The notes: a model not told the origin generated them from the sequence alone. DNA of 64,000 bases from Candidatus Avelusimicrobium stercoris (GCA_002432025.1 DJFE01000037.1:62001-126000), one strand, 5' to 3'. Positions 23,149-33,837 are shown, counted from the first letter of the stretch. Translations and numbers: made by a program.

Positions 23149-26100
23149 TTAGACTACAAGTTTGAAGATTTTTTCTATATAGGTCCTATCATCTTCTTTC
23201 TGAAAGAAAATGTGGTTTTCTTCAAGGGTTTCCTCCGTTATATCAATAGCCCACGGAATATTATTATGGGGTGTGACAGAAACAATAATACTTTCCAATG
23301 AAATAGAACGGTCTGCTAGCTTCGCCTCTATTTCTTTTATTCTCTTATAAAAGGTAATTTTAGGGTCAGACAGGCCGTCTAGGTTTCTTATACCTTTAGG
23401 GTCTATAAATACAACATGCTGCTGCTCTCCATCCATCACCCATAATATAAAATCAGGAAAGAATCCGCCCTCTTCAAAAAATCCAAAGCCCGTTTTACTT
23501 TGATTTCTTAATAAATATATTTCTTTACCTTGGAGTATGGACGGTTGTTTTTGGCAAAAATCTCTTAAATTGCATACCAAACGCCGCTCTCCCTCATTAA
23601 GAGCAACTGGGGTGATAGAAAGCAAATCTTTATTTTCCGTCGCATTGTTTGGTTTATTTGCAAAAATGGGGTTATACAAGTGTTTATCAAAGTACAGAGC
23701 ACTCATCAAATTAAGGTCAAAGTCTTGTAATTTTCCCTCTTTTATTAATTTTTGCAAGTTTTTTATCTGTAAGATAATATCTTGCTCCGATTCCCGCACT
23801 GAAACCACATATTCATCTATTAAATTGCGGTCATCAGCGGAAATTTCACAATATTCCAGTTTATCCTTTTTCCAATCTGCTTCCTTAAAAGAGTAAAACC
23901 TATCGCAATATTTTTTTAGTAATGCCAAGCAAATGGCATACACTTGTTCAAATACAGCAAAAGAGGTAATGTCTAGCGCCTCTTTGGGGATGTACAAAGC
24001 GTACCAATTATTATGTTCAAATAAATCTTTTATGCTTGCTACACTTAACTTTAAATTATACCATTGTTTTTCGGTCTTATAATCTTGTAAATCCAAATAC
24101 AATTTGTCCCAATCCATAAAAGCTAAATGTTTGGCCTGCAAGCAGTGGGTTTCTTTTTTTAAGGCTCTGTTTCCTATATTTTTTTCAATGTCAGCGCTAC
24201 TAATGGCTTGTATTTTGGGGTACCAATCCAGTTGTACCTTGTGTTTTTCAAAATAGGGCAGATAGGATAACTCCGGGGGCTTGCCATTTTTCTTAAAACT
24301 CTGATTACCTTTAATCCGCACTACTTTTAATTTTTGATTTGGCAATTTTTTTACACAAGGGATAATCAATTCCACTTTATTATCCGTAGGCATTCCCTCG
24401 TTTTTTAATGTCTTTCTAAAAGTTTCCATATAATTGGAACGAATACCAAAAATGTTTAGCGTTTCCAAACATTTTATTACATCTCTATTGGGAAATCTCC
24501 CCTCAATAGGCCCCAAACAAGAAAACCGTTTTAGGCAATTTTTATATCCTTTTAAGCGTACGCCCCGCCCAAAAAGTTGGATAATTTCCGAACCTTCGCT
24601 CACACCCACATTCATTAGACCCATGGTGCTGACTCTATAACAATCCCACCCCTCGGTAAATTTTTTTGAACCGATTAGTATGTTCAGGGGGGAGGCAGAA
24701 TCTTTGATAGAATCAAACATTACTCCGGTGAAATTTTGTTCACTTACCAGCAATTCGTGCTGTTGGCACAGTTTTATTAAAGAAGCCGTATCCCCTACAT
24801 TAATTAAACCAAAGGCAGTATTTTCGCCTATTTGCAAGGTTATTTCCCCATTAGCGCCCCGCAAATCCTTTAGGTGCAAAACACCGCTGCCTACGGAACT
24901 ATGGAAAACATCCCGCATTATATCATCATACAGAGTTTCCCCTCTTTCTTTAATAAAATTAAACGCATTAGAAAAAACATTTTTTCCATTTTCATCCAAG
25001 AAACCGCCCGCAAACAGCCGATTCAAATATTCCACAGCCATTTTTTTATTGGAAACAAAATCTTTAATAAAAAGCAATATTTCTATCACGTCGGACACTT
25101 GCTGTTTGCTTTTACCCGTAACGGTAGCACCTACAAACACCCACAAAGGTTTTTCTATATTAACTTGTGTTCGTTCCGGCGTTGGATTTTTCCATACCAG
25201 CAATTGCTGGTAATACCCTACTAATGCCCCGGTCAAGTACACTTTTCGGTCGTTTTCGTTTGGCTCTTTATCTAAGTTCAAAATGCGGTAATCCTTTCCA
25301 TAGCCGTCCGTATAAAACCATTTATAAGCGTAAGAAAAAATGGTACTTTTGGCATATTCGTTGGTAAGGTTTTGCTTATCATCTTTTGTTGCGGATAGTA
25401 TCACTTGCTCCAAGGTGGCGGAGTATTCAAACGCAAAGCCATTGGTGGATAATTTATCCCTATTATCTTTCCATACATCTCCTTTGGCGCCTTTATGTAC
25501 TTCGTCCACAAGCACCAAATTGTTATTCTCAAAAGCATCCACAGAAACGGTCTTTACTTTTCCCTCTTCTTTTATTTTATTGAGGTCTATAATTTGCACT
25601 TTTTCCTTTGCATACAGGCCACCTGCGGTTTTGTCAAATGGTTCTGCCTCTATTTGGGATAATTCCAAATTGGCCAAATGTTGGCGGGTCAGGCCCTCAT
25701 TAGGGGTAATTAAGAGGGTTCTATTAATAGAATTTTGTAAATTAAATTTTTCCAAATAATATCTATACTGTAAGATATTAATATGCATAAGCAGCGTCTT
25801 GCCGGAGCCCGTTGCATTGCCTATGGCTATTTTGTGTAAATCTGCCTCAGTATAATCGTCTAATTCGTTCCATTCGGCGTGTTCGTGCTTAAAAGCGTTT
25901 AATTCTTTTAAGAACCTTTGCTTATTAGAAAATAGTTTATCCAAATATATTTCCACAAAAAGCAAACAAGCCCATTGAAAGTATTTCCAATAAATAGGGG
26001 CGGAACGGTTGCCCTGTATGGCCTTGGTATGGCGGGAAATATTCATATCATACCCAAGGAGCATATCTTTATCCACACGTGCTTGTTGAAAATGGGAAGA

Positions 26101-26286
26101 ATTAACCAAGGTAGTATAAAAGCAGCTTACGCCGTCAGGTTGCGCCCCCTCATGCGCATCTTTAAGCGTATTCCGTAAACTGCTAAAATCGGCAAATCCC
26201 AAGGAGTTTAATAAAAACTTATGAAGCATTAAAGAATCTTCAAAGCGGGGTGTTGCTTGTTGTCTATTCGTTTTTCTTTTAGCCAT
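23149..26286 (-). CDS. Type III-like restriction enzyme Res subunit
   Basis: 1045 residues: ATP-dependent DNA translocase fused to a nuclease. Walker A GNATGSGKT (156-164), DEVH box near residue 257 (LVLVDEVHKGAKGD), further SF2 motifs including QLFGRGVRL near 570. Toward the C-terminus FFPDFILW, about 13 residues, then VVFIDPKG forms a PD-(D/E)xK nuclease signature. It works with the methyltransferase encoded 2 bases upstream. Clearly AT-rich compared with host genes, a sign of separate origin. Members of this kind may also act as DISARM-like helicases; the Res call rests on the nuclease motif. Confidence 0.85.
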   Translation of the reverse strand: MAKRKTNRQQATPRFEDSLMLHKFLLNSLGFADFSSLRNTLKDAHEGAQPDGVSCFYTTLVNSSHFQQARVDKDMLLGYDMNISRHTKAIQGNRSAPIYWKYFQWACLLFVEIYLDKLFSNKQRFLKELNAFKHEHAEWNELDDYTEADLHKIAIGNATGSGKTLLMHINILQYRYYLEKFNLQNSINRTLLITPNEGLTRQHLANLELSQIEAEPFDKTAGGLYAKEKVQIIDLNKIKEEGKVKTVSVDAFENNNLVLVDEVHKGAKGDVWKDNRDKLSTNGFAFEYSATLEQVILSATKDDKQNLTNEYAKSTIFSYAYKWFYTDGYGKDYRILNLDKEPNENDRKVYLTGALVGYYQQLLVWKNPTPERTQVNIEKPLWVFVGATVTGKSKQQVSDVIEILLFIKDFVSNKKMAVEYLNRLFAGGFLDENGKNVFSNAFNFIKERGETLYDDIMRDVFHSSVGSGVLHLKDLRGANGEITLQIGENTAFGLINVGDTASLIKLCQQHELLVSEQNFTGVMFDSIKDSASPLNILIGSKKFTEGWDCYRVSTMGLMNVGVSEGSEIIQLFGRGVRLKGYKNCLKRFSCLGPIEGRFPNRDVIKCLETLNIFGIRSNYMETFRKTLKNEGMPTDNKVELIIPCVKKLPNQKLKVVRIKGNQSFKKNGKPPELSYLPYFEKHKVQLDWYPKIQAISSADIEKNIGNRALKKETHCLQAKHLAFMDWDKLYLDLQDYKTEKQWYNLKLSVASIKDLFEHNNWYALYIPKEALDITSFAVFEQVYAICLALLKKYCDRFYSFKEADWKKDKLEYCEISADDRNLIDEYVVSVRESEQDIILQIKNLQKLIKEGKLQDFDLNLMSALYFDKHLYNPIFANKPNNATENKDLLSITPVALNEGERRLVCNLRDFCQKQPSILQGKEIYLLRNQSKTGFGFFEEGGFFPDFILWVMDGEQQHVVFIDPKGIRNLDGLSDPKITFYKRIKEIEAKLADRSISLESIIVSVTPHNNIPWAIDITEETLEENHIFFQKEDDRTYIEKIFKLVV

Positions 26287-26288
26287 AT

Positions 26289-29240
26289 TTATGCTTCCTG
26301 CGCATCAAACATACGCTTCAAAAATTCTTTTTCCAAGGAGCGCACTTTCCATGTTTCTTTGTCGGTGCGAACGTTTTCCAAATTATTATCCCCATTTACA
26401 TAAATCACGTCCCAATCATAGGTTTTTGTACTGTCGTAATGTTCTTGGAACCACTTATTTAGGGCTTCGTGATTTGTTTTTGTGGTATCTCTCCACAAGA
26501 CCAAGGTCTTTTCCCCAGTACGGGTACGCCCCTCCAATCGCAAAATATTACCTATTTTGAGAAGACTTTCCACCTGCAAACCAATCAGGTAGTTGAAGGT
26601 TTCTACCAAATCCACCGGAACGGTTTTAGTTTCGCCGTTGCGGGTGATACGCATTTTATAGTCAAACGGGTGGTTAAATTTGGCGATATTTAGCAAGGAA
26701 TCTTTGGTTTCCAAGTTGAGCATATAATTAAGCATATACTCTTGTTTAAGGGTCGGATCTTGCAATAGGTCTGCTTGATTTTGTGTCCGATCGGTAAAGA
26801 CCAAATTATCCAAGGTATCTTCGTAAGATTCCAAACGGATATATTTGAAACAATGGCTAGACCCTTTACGGGAAATAGGCGTACCATCTTTCCAAACTTC
26901 GGAATAAATTACTTTTTCAATACGTGGCTTGGTGGCAGTATCAAAGTATGACTCCATATCTACCAAAATGTAAGGATTGTTTTTTGTATTAGAACGTCTC
27001 CCTAACTCAATTACCGCATGCCCCGTTGTCGCACTTCCAGCAAAAAAATCACAAATAGTAAAATCTTTTTCTCCTAAATAATTAATAAGTTCTTCAATTA
27101 ATTTAACGGGTTTCGGATTATCAACAATGTGTTTTCCCAACATATTATCTAATAAATCGGTACCATCTGAATTCCAAATGCCTTGAATTAAACTATAAGG
27201 TAATGTTTTTTTGTAGAAAGCCCCTTCTAATAAAAATATTTCTGTTTTTCTCCTCACAAAATGTTTATTGCATTTAGGGTCTAATATCAAATCATATAAG
27301 CCTGTTCTTATGCCGGAATCTATTTCATTTTTTTTCTTCTGTCCTTTTAGCCTCAAAATATCTTCGTAATGGCAACGACGTTCTTCACCACTTTCATATT
27401 TTCCATGAACTTTTCTTAAAAAATCGTCTTCCATATAGTAATATTTTCCATTTTCAGTTAAAATATTTTTTTGATTAATTGTTATTTTTTTATCTTTCAA
27501 AAATGGAATTAAAGCTGTTTTATTTTTGGCATATATCAAAATATATTCATGCCCTTCATAAAAATATTTTGCTTGTCCTCCACCAGATTTCTTTTGCCAA
27601 ACAAATGAACTAATAAAATTTTCGTTTCCAAACACTTTATCACATAATTCTTTTAATATTGCGTGTTCATGATCATCTATACTTATAAAAATTACCCCAT
27701 CTCTTTCTAAAAAGTTCTTTCCAAGAAATAATCTATCCACCATCAAAGACAACCAACTAGATTCTGCATAGCCATCTTTATAAATAAATTTTCCTTTTTC
27801 ACGATCACTTTCCGTGTTATACGGCGGGTCAATATAAATACATTGCACATTTTCGTGGTACTTTTCTTGCAATAAGTTTAATGCTTGGAAGTTTTCACTA
27901 TGGATAAGTAAGCCGTTGCAATTTTTGTCCAAATCATCTATATGCTTAAGCAGTTCATACTTAAACTCCGCGCTAAAAAAAACCGTATCTAATACCAAAA
28001 ATGGGTTCTCTTTCAAAAATTCCACCGTTAAGGGTTCACTATATCCCGTGTGGGTAGTATCTTGCCCAATTTCGTCAATGGCAAACAGTTTTACCCATTC
28101 TTTGCGTTGGGCCTCGTTGGTGGCAATTTCGGCATATAATTTTTCGGGGACACGGTCCAAGGTAATACAATAGTTGGTTTCCAAAACAAATTTCTTTTTA
28201 AGCCACAGTTTCTTTTGGAAGTCTTCCAAACTGGCCAAAAAAGTGATAATTTTATCTGCAATTTTGCGGAATACTTTTACTTTTGCCAAATAACTTTCCA
28301 CTTTGGGGGCTGTTTCCGCCTCTATATCGTCCAAGTGCATTATTTCGTTTTTAATGTAAAAGTCCATTTCTTGGCGTAAAAATTTACCCAAATTTTTGTG
28401 GATAAAGTAATCGGAAGTGTTTTTTTCGGTAAAAGTGTTCAAGTGTTTGGCCAAAACATTTATTTTACTTTCGGCAGGTATAGCAGCCAAAAGCGCTTTA
28501 CAAGGCGTTAATATGGGGTTGTTTAGCAAGGTCTGCCCAATAATAGCATTAATTTCATTTTGCTTTCTATTTTCCGGGTCCGGCAAGTAAGAAAAAGACA
28601 CAATATATACTCCATTTTCAATACGGACCGGATTTTCCGCTACCAAATTGAACCGACGTTCCTTGGTTTCTTTATTATTATTTTGTTCCGTAGTAGCATT
28701 TACCACTTCAAAGCGAATTGTGTGTGGTCCTACCTTAAAAGTATAATTGGTAAAATTCTCGCCGGATTTGATGTAATACTGGTCTGCATTGGCCCAGTAT
28801 AGTTTAACTTCTTCTCCCTCGTACGGCAAGGCATAAACGCCATCTTTATAGCGCCGCTGGGAAATAAAATCCCCCTCGCAATAGTAACGCTTAAAAAAAT
28901 TATATAAGTGGGAGTAAATTTCTATTTCCGCCGAAGTGGCAGAACCGGCCGTAGCAAGTTTTTTTCTTAATTCCACCACTTTGGGCGAGGTTTCGGGGTC
29001 TACCCCTAGGTTTTTGGCGGTTTTAAGGGCTTGGTTTAGTTCTGCTTGAATATCTTTATTTTCTTGTGCGGCATAACCGGCCAATTCCGTTTTTACCTGA
29101 GATAGCAAATCTTTATCAATAAAATGCGCAATTTCATCCGCTTTTAGGTTCATAATGCGGTAAATGCCAAAATCCAGTTCCCGCTTATCCAGTTGGAAAA
29201 TTTCGTGCAGTTTCTGCTGCAATTGCTCAAAAGCCGTCAT
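26289..29240 (-). CDS. Type III-like site-specific DNA methyltransferase (Mod)
   Basis: 983 residues, long for Mod (usually about 650) because of an N-terminal extension of about 440 residues. The catalytic DPPYN is at 471-475 (IYIDPPYNTESD) and the SAM-binding CDFFAGSATTGHAV follows near residue 740; this order (catalytic motif before SAM motif) is the beta class that includes Mod. A target-recognition region lies between them. The base called is probably adenine (N6) from the DPPY motif. 9 bases after the SNF2 helicase gene and 2 before res, so one operon. Confidence 0.87.
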   Translation of the reverse strand: MTAFEQLQQKLHEIFQLDKRELDFGIYRIMNLKADEIAHFIDKDLLSQVKTELAGYAAQENKDIQAELNQALKTAKNLGVDPETSPKVVELRKKLATAGSATSAEIEIYSHLYNFFKRYYCEGDFISQRRYKDGVYALPYEGEEVKLYWANADQYYIKSGENFTNYTFKVGPHTIRFEVVNATTEQNNNKETKERRFNLVAENPVRIENGVYIVSFSYLPDPENRKQNEINAIIGQTLLNNPILTPCKALLAAIPAESKINVLAKHLNTFTEKNTSDYFIHKNLGKFLRQEMDFYIKNEIMHLDDIEAETAPKVESYLAKVKVFRKIADKIITFLASLEDFQKKLWLKKKFVLETNYCITLDRVPEKLYAEIATNEAQRKEWVKLFAIDEIGQDTTHTGYSEPLTVEFLKENPFLVLDTVFFSAEFKYELLKHIDDLDKNCNGLLIHSENFQALNLLQEKYHENVQCIYIDPPYNTESDREKGKFIYKDGYAESSWLSLMVDRLFLGKNFLERDGVIFISIDDHEHAILKELCDKVFGNENFISSFVWQKKSGGGQAKYFYEGHEYILIYAKNKTALIPFLKDKKITINQKNILTENGKYYYMEDDFLRKVHGKYESGEERRCHYEDILRLKGQKKKNEIDSGIRTGLYDLILDPKCNKHFVRRKTEIFLLEGAFYKKTLPYSLIQGIWNSDGTDLLDNMLGKHIVDNPKPVKLIEELINYLGEKDFTICDFFAGSATTGHAVIELGRRSNTKNNPYILVDMESYFDTATKPRIEKVIYSEVWKDGTPISRKGSSHCFKYIRLESYEDTLDNLVFTDRTQNQADLLQDPTLKQEYMLNYMLNLETKDSLLNIAKFNHPFDYKMRITRNGETKTVPVDLVETFNYLIGLQVESLLKIGNILRLEGRTRTGEKTLVLWRDTTKTNHEALNKWFQEHYDSTKTYDWDVIYVNGDNNLENVRTDKETWKVRSLEKEFLKRMFDAQEA

Positions 29241-29249
29241 AAACCTCTC

Positions 29250-32006
29250 CTATTTTAACTTCCACTTAAAAATAAATAAATTTTGATTACCAATCCGAGC
29301 CTGCTGGTGCTTGCGCAGATTATCTATCAGTTGCTTGCGTTCAATTTCAATAGTATCTTCAATATCGTCTAACGTACGCGCAAGCACGCGCCGTTTGGCC
29401 GTAAGAGTGGACAGCTCTTGCTCTATGGCCAAACTGCGTTCATAATCTTCGGTATTTGCTACTTCTTTATTTAAGCTATGGATTTTTTGTCTAACGTCGG
29501 TATACTCCTTTTCCACCATATACAATTTGTCATTACAAAAACTTTCTATTTTTTGGCTTTCTTCCTTAAAAAAACCCATATTACGCACTTCGGAGCGGTG
29601 TTTTGCTTGTGCAAGGCTATGCTCTTGCGCTTGGGATAGGGCTTCTTTTTCAATAGCAAGCGGAGCTTGCGCTTCTTTAATTTCCGTCGGCTCCAACCGC
29701 AAAAGTGCCGCCATCACTTCCGGCTCAACGGCCTTTTGGTAATTGTCTATTCCGGTTAGCACCAAATACTCTTCTTTTTCAAAACTATTAATAGTTAACA
29801 GCGTGGCAATACCCCAGCCATACTGGTTATTTTGTTGCATTTTCTCCAGAAACAAATGCCGGCGGGCCGCGTGAGAAACGTTAAATGTTATTTCCTCAGG
29901 CGGATTAGCAATGTTTTTGGCTACCTGTATAATATGTTCCCCCAACGGTGCGGAAAGACGCAAGACAAAAGAGGGGATAACTTCGCTGTGTTTATCTTCT
30001 TGGCGTATAAAATAGTATTTGCCACATTTGCCCAAGGCTGCATTTTGCAAAGTAAAAGAATAATCCTGTTCATCAAAAACCCCATCATTTTTTAGAATGT
30101 CTTTTGCTAATCGCCAAAAAAGCTGCTGTTTATCGGACAGTTGCACTTTTGTTTCTTCTAAATTAACTCTTAACCGGCGGTGGACCTCGGCATCAAAATT
30201 GCGCAATAGTTCTTGCTTTGTCTTGCGCATATTAACATTAATGCTGGTTTCCATTTCTTTTTTTAACGCATCAAATGCCTCATTTATCTCGTTTGGGGTA
30301 CGGCAAGTTTGATAAATAGCCAAAATCTTATTTTCAAAATCCACGCCGTCTTCAATACTGCCTAAAATTTCATCCGAAGCACCAAAAACACCTTCAAACA
30401 AACGGAATTTAGAAGACAGAAGTTCAAAAACACGTTTATCTGCTTGATTGCTTTGGTTAATAAAATTAATAACTACTACATCATATTTTTGCCCGTAGCG
30501 GTGGCAACGCCCGATACGCTGTTCCACCCGTTGCGGATTCCAAGGTAAATCGTAATTAATAACCAAGGAGCAAAACTGCATATTTAAGCCTTCCGCACCG
30601 GCTTCCGTAGCAATCATAATGGAGGCATCTTCCTTAAATTGGCGGATTAATTCGTTGCGTTGGAGTTTGTTTCCCCCATGGAAAAGTACAATTTTGTGGG
30701 CGTATCCGTGAGCAGAAAGGAAATTAAATAAATATTGCTGGGTACGGCGGCTTTCCGTAAAAATAAGTGCCTTTTGTGGCGCGCCCGTTTTGGACATTTC
30801 AACAAAACCTGTTTGCAATGCATCTAGCAGTTTCTCACTTTTACTGTCCGTACCTATGGATTGTGCCAAAGCAATATATTCTTGGATTTCAGCAATTTCT
30901 TTATCTAATATGTGGGTATCAATACCCTCAGCGGTCCCCTTATCGGAAGATTCACCTATTTCATCTTCCATATCCGCTTCTATTAGTTCGTCATTCAGCA
31001 ATTTATCTTCCGTAGCCGTGCTTAATCCCTCTTTTAATTTCTTCATGCGTTCCAACATAGTGGAGAGCGTATTACAAATAGCAACAGAGGAAGATGCCAA
31101 CAATTTATACAAAATTAAAGAAATTAAATGTTTCTGCCTATGAGGGATGGCATAAAGGCTGTCTTTTTGCAGAAATTTTGAAACTTTTTCATATAGTTCT
31201 ACTTCTTTTTTAGAAGGATTAAAGGGAAATGTAATCGCCCGCCGTTTAGTGTAGCGGATGTATTCTAAAACATCACTGCGCAACGTCCTGCGGCAAAAAG
31301 TAGCCAATCGGTCTTTGAGTACATCATAATGGGTACGAGTGGAAGAATACTGTGCCCGAAAAGATTTTTCATTACCAAAAATATTTTCGTCAATCAGTAA
31401 ACTCAACCCGTATAATTCCATTAAGGAATTTTGCAAAGGTGTAGCCGTTAATAAAACTTTACGACATTCCCTTAAACCCTGTTTGATGGCTTGCCCAATT
31501 TTATTTTTTTCTTTGTATACATTGCGTAATTTGTGCGCTTCGTCCAGTACAGCTAAATTCCAAGATATTTTAACCAATTCCAAGGCGTATTTTGCCGCAA
31601 AATTGTAAGAAATAATAATAATTTTATCTGTCAGAGCAAATATTCCGGAAAAATAATTTTTTGAATCAACAATAATGGCGGGAAGGTTAAACTTTTCTTC
31701 CAATTCCGCCTTCCATTGTTCGCGCAAAGAAGCGGGACAAATAATAATTAAGTGCCGTTTAATTTCTGCCCAATACTGGCAGAGTATAATGCCGGCTTCT
31801 ATGGTTTTACCTAGCCCTACTTCATCCGCCAACACAACACCCTTGGATAGCGGAGAGTGGAGCGCAAAAGAAGCGGCTTCAATTTGGTGCGGGTTTAAGT
31901 CCACTTGTGCATTTTGCAATGCTTGAGATATGCCATTTAATTTACCGTCTTTCTCTAAAACCGTTAATTCGTAAGCAAAATATTTTTTCTGTGTGTTTGA
32001 TAGCAT
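29250..32006 (-). CDS. SNF2-family helicase of the restriction operon
   Basis: 918 residues from MLSNTQKKYFAYEL; an upstream GTG/ATG at 32069 adds 21 residues without better support. DEVGLGKT at 61-68, DEAHKLRN near 155, LLTATPLQN, and in the second lobe GAEGLNMQ, NYDLPWNPQRVEQRIGRCHRYGQ are Snf2/RapA-type motifs. The C-terminal 350 residues are mostly charged helix or coiled coil, without a visible nuclease. First gene of a mod-res operon; the pairing recalls DrmD-DrmMI of DISARM, yet drmA/B/C are missing. A 123-base structured element lies 74 bases upstream. Confidence 0.85.
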   Translation of the reverse strand: MLSNTQKKYFAYELTVLEKDGKLNGISQALQNAQVDLNPHQIEAASFALHSPLSKGVVLADEVGLGKTIEAGIILCQYWAEIKRHLIIICPASLREQWKAELEEKFNLPAIIVDSKNYFSGIFALTDKIIIISYNFAAKYALELVKISWNLAVLDEAHKLRNVYKEKNKIGQAIKQGLRECRKVLLTATPLQNSLMELYGLSLLIDENIFGNEKSFRAQYSSTRTHYDVLKDRLATFCRRTLRSDVLEYIRYTKRRAITFPFNPSKKEVELYEKVSKFLQKDSLYAIPHRQKHLISLILYKLLASSSVAICNTLSTMLERMKKLKEGLSTATEDKLLNDELIEADMEDEIGESSDKGTAEGIDTHILDKEIAEIQEYIALAQSIGTDSKSEKLLDALQTGFVEMSKTGAPQKALIFTESRRTQQYLFNFLSAHGYAHKIVLFHGGNKLQRNELIRQFKEDASIMIATEAGAEGLNMQFCSLVINYDLPWNPQRVEQRIGRCHRYGQKYDVVVINFINQSNQADKRVFELLSSKFRLFEGVFGASDEILGSIEDGVDFENKILAIYQTCRTPNEINEAFDALKKEMETSINVNMRKTKQELLRNFDAEVHRRLRVNLEETKVQLSDKQQLFWRLAKDILKNDGVFDEQDYSFTLQNAALGKCGKYYFIRQEDKHSEVIPSFVLRLSAPLGEHIIQVAKNIANPPEEITFNVSHAARRHLFLEKMQQNNQYGWGIATLLTINSFEKEEYLVLTGIDNYQKAVEPEVMAALLRLEPTEIKEAQAPLAIEKEALSQAQEHSLAQAKHRSEVRNMGFFKEESQKIESFCNDKLYMVEKEYTDVRQKIHSLNKEVANTEDYERSLAIEQELSTLTAKRRVLARTLDDIEDTIEIERKQLIDNLRKHQQARIGNQNLFIFKWKLK

Positions 32007-32079
32007 ATTGCATTCATTCCAGCCGTGCAATTGCCCCAAACGCCCAAGAAGACAATAAAAAACGGCCAATCTGCCTATG

Positions 32080-32202
32080 GGTACTCAAACACATAAACAA
32101 ACAGCCGTAGCCTGTTATATAACAGGCATTTGACACGAAGAGAACACGGGTAATTAGTCCGGTTTCTTGTGCCTAATACGACTATTTTCTGGTTTGAGTA
32201 CC
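32080..32202 (-). ncRNA. Structured leader element D upstream of the SNF2 operon
   Basis: Closed by a perfect 11-bp stem: GGTACTCAAAC (32080-32090) with GTTTGAGTACC (32192-32202). Inside are a CCTGTTATATAACAGG hairpin and a second arm with CGGGTAATTAG in its loop (32147-32157). CAAACAGCCGTAGCC (32098-32112) and CGGGTAATTAG are shared exactly with element C at 53 kb, ATAGTCGT with B. I give it the minus strand because it then leads the SNF2 operon, as B leads rmuC; the strand is not proven. Confidence 0.6.
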
Positions 32203-32661
32203 ACCTACTGTATAGGTTGTATCCTAAAATCGGATTCCAAAAAACAGTATAAATTGTAAGTTTACCGCTAACTGCGGTTGTACTGTAAAACTCCCATTAA
32301 AACTTAATCTTATGATACCACATTTTGGCCTGTTCCTCATATTAATTTGCCTGAATAACTTGTGGATATTTTGCACCTGCACTTTACTTACTAGCTAGAG
32401 AATAACACCAACAAGAACAAAGGTTTCACACGATATTCCTTGAAATCCAATGTTCATCGTTCAAATTATCAGATTTTCTTTGTTTTTGATACAGGGTTTA
32501 TAGGCAATATTATGTTAAATTAATTATTTTACATTATTTTTTATCCCCAAAACCTAACTTCGGTTTACGTTTACCTATTATATAGAGCAGGACACCAGAA
32601 TTGCACCTGCTCTAATATAAAACGAATAAAAAATGATTAGACCAATTGAAGAGGTGCCAGA
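32203..32661. other. Intergenic region between SNF2 leader and Rep-like gene
   Basis: No gene seen. AT-rich. Contains a perfect inverted repeat AGAGCAGG (32584-32591)/CCTGCTCT (32606-32613) with a 14-base loop, 50 bases before the Rep-like gene; a hairpin in this place could be an origin or operator. The AT-rich 32500-32580 stretch probably holds the promoter of that gene. Confidence 0.4.
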
Positions 32662-33837
32662 ATGTCAAATGACGGAATGAACATTAACTTATATGCCAAT
32701 ACAGGAGACTTCCAAATTATTCCCATGAGAGAAAGAGAAGCCAGACACGCCTATTTAGATAAAGCCGAAAAGAAGGCTTTTAAACAGCCGTATATTCACG
32801 AGGATTCGGATGATTATATGCCTAACATTCATGTATATGCTGATAACCTAGGGATTACAAGAGTAGAAATACAAGTGTGTCCCAGTAAGCTTTTATATGG
32901 TACAAACATCTACGAAACCAAAGAAGAAGACTTAGAACGTTTCTTATCCCTGCTAGTAGAGAGATTGGAATATGCAGGCATTTTAACTGATGAATCTGTG
33001 CTACGGAACCACTATTTATCCGGTTGGGATGTCAATAAACCAATCATTTTTCCCATTAGTTCCTCTGTCCTACGATTCCTTTGCTGTCATAATATACCCC
33101 AACCTGCTAAATCTAGAAAAGGTTATTCAGTATATGAAGAGTCGAAAGGGTGGTGTGTACATTTTAATTTTCAGAAAAAAGGAATCAAAATATATGACAA
33201 AACAGCAGAAGCCCTAAAATGGAACGGAATGCCTGTAGATTTAGCACCATTATTTCAAGAAAGCGGGTGCTGTTTGATTAATTTGGAGTATGCAATGCAA
33301 GACAAAAAATCTATTGATAATGAACTAAAACTCATCAAAAGTTATCTCCCTAATACGCTTGAAACAGCATTTAATAGAGAGATATGTTCCAAAATCTTAC
33401 AGTATAGAACGATTGGTATATTAGAAGGTTTCTTTACAATTCAAAATGATATGGAAAAAAACTTAGCATCTATAGAGCAATCCTGTGATAAGCATAAAAA
33501 ACACAATGGCTTACAAAAAAGGAATGCCTTATTTGGTGCTGTTTGTAAGTTTAATACTCTAGGTTATGCTGATTACTATAAATACCTAAAACAACACTCT
33601 TCACAAAAAGATGCAAGAAAGCATTTGGATCTTCTTAAAAAACTCAATCTTTCTAGAATGCCTGAAGAAAGAGTTTTTAAAGAGACTATCTTAGAGTCTT
33701 TATATTCCAAAGATTATATTACTGAGAAGAGTATTATAGAAACATTACAGAGATATAAGAATGATAATTTTATACCCCCTGAAATCCCTGTAATACAGGG
33801 AAATGATGAACAGGAGGGCGCAGCCAATGCAAACTAA
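32662..33837 (+). CDS. Putative phage/plasmid-type replication protein
   Basis: 391 residues, soluble, AT-rich gene. VHFNFQKKGIKIYDKTAEALKW (about 171-192 in outline) and LINLEYAMQDKKSIDNEL (about 210-227) resemble the 'YDK' and 'E-R' motifs of gpII/gpX-type (Phage_CRI) rolling-circle replication proteins, and GYADYYKYLKQ (about 301) offers tyrosines. The location, next to HTH and integrase genes in an integrative element, fits a Rep or relaxation function. I cannot align it, so a different element protein is possible. GAGGTG precedes the ATG. Confidence 0.5.
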   Translation: MSNDGMNINLYANTGDFQIIPMREREARHAYLDKAEKKAFKQPYIHEDSDDYMPNIHVYADNLGITRVEIQVCPSKLLYGTNIYETKEEDLERFLSLLVERLEYAGILTDESVLRNHYLSGWDVNKPIIFPISSSVLRFLCCHNIPQPAKSRKGYSVYEESKGWCVHFNFQKKGIKIYDKTAEALKWNGMPVDLAPLFQESGCCLINLEYAMQDKKSIDNELKLIKSYLPNTLETAFNREICSKILQYRTIGILEGFFTIQNDMEKNLASIEQSCDKHKKHNGLQKRNALFGAVCKFNTLGYADYYKYLKQHSSQKDARKHLDLLKKLNLSRMPEERVFKETILESLYSKDYITEKSIIETLQRYKNDNFIPPEIPVIQGNDEQEGAANAN

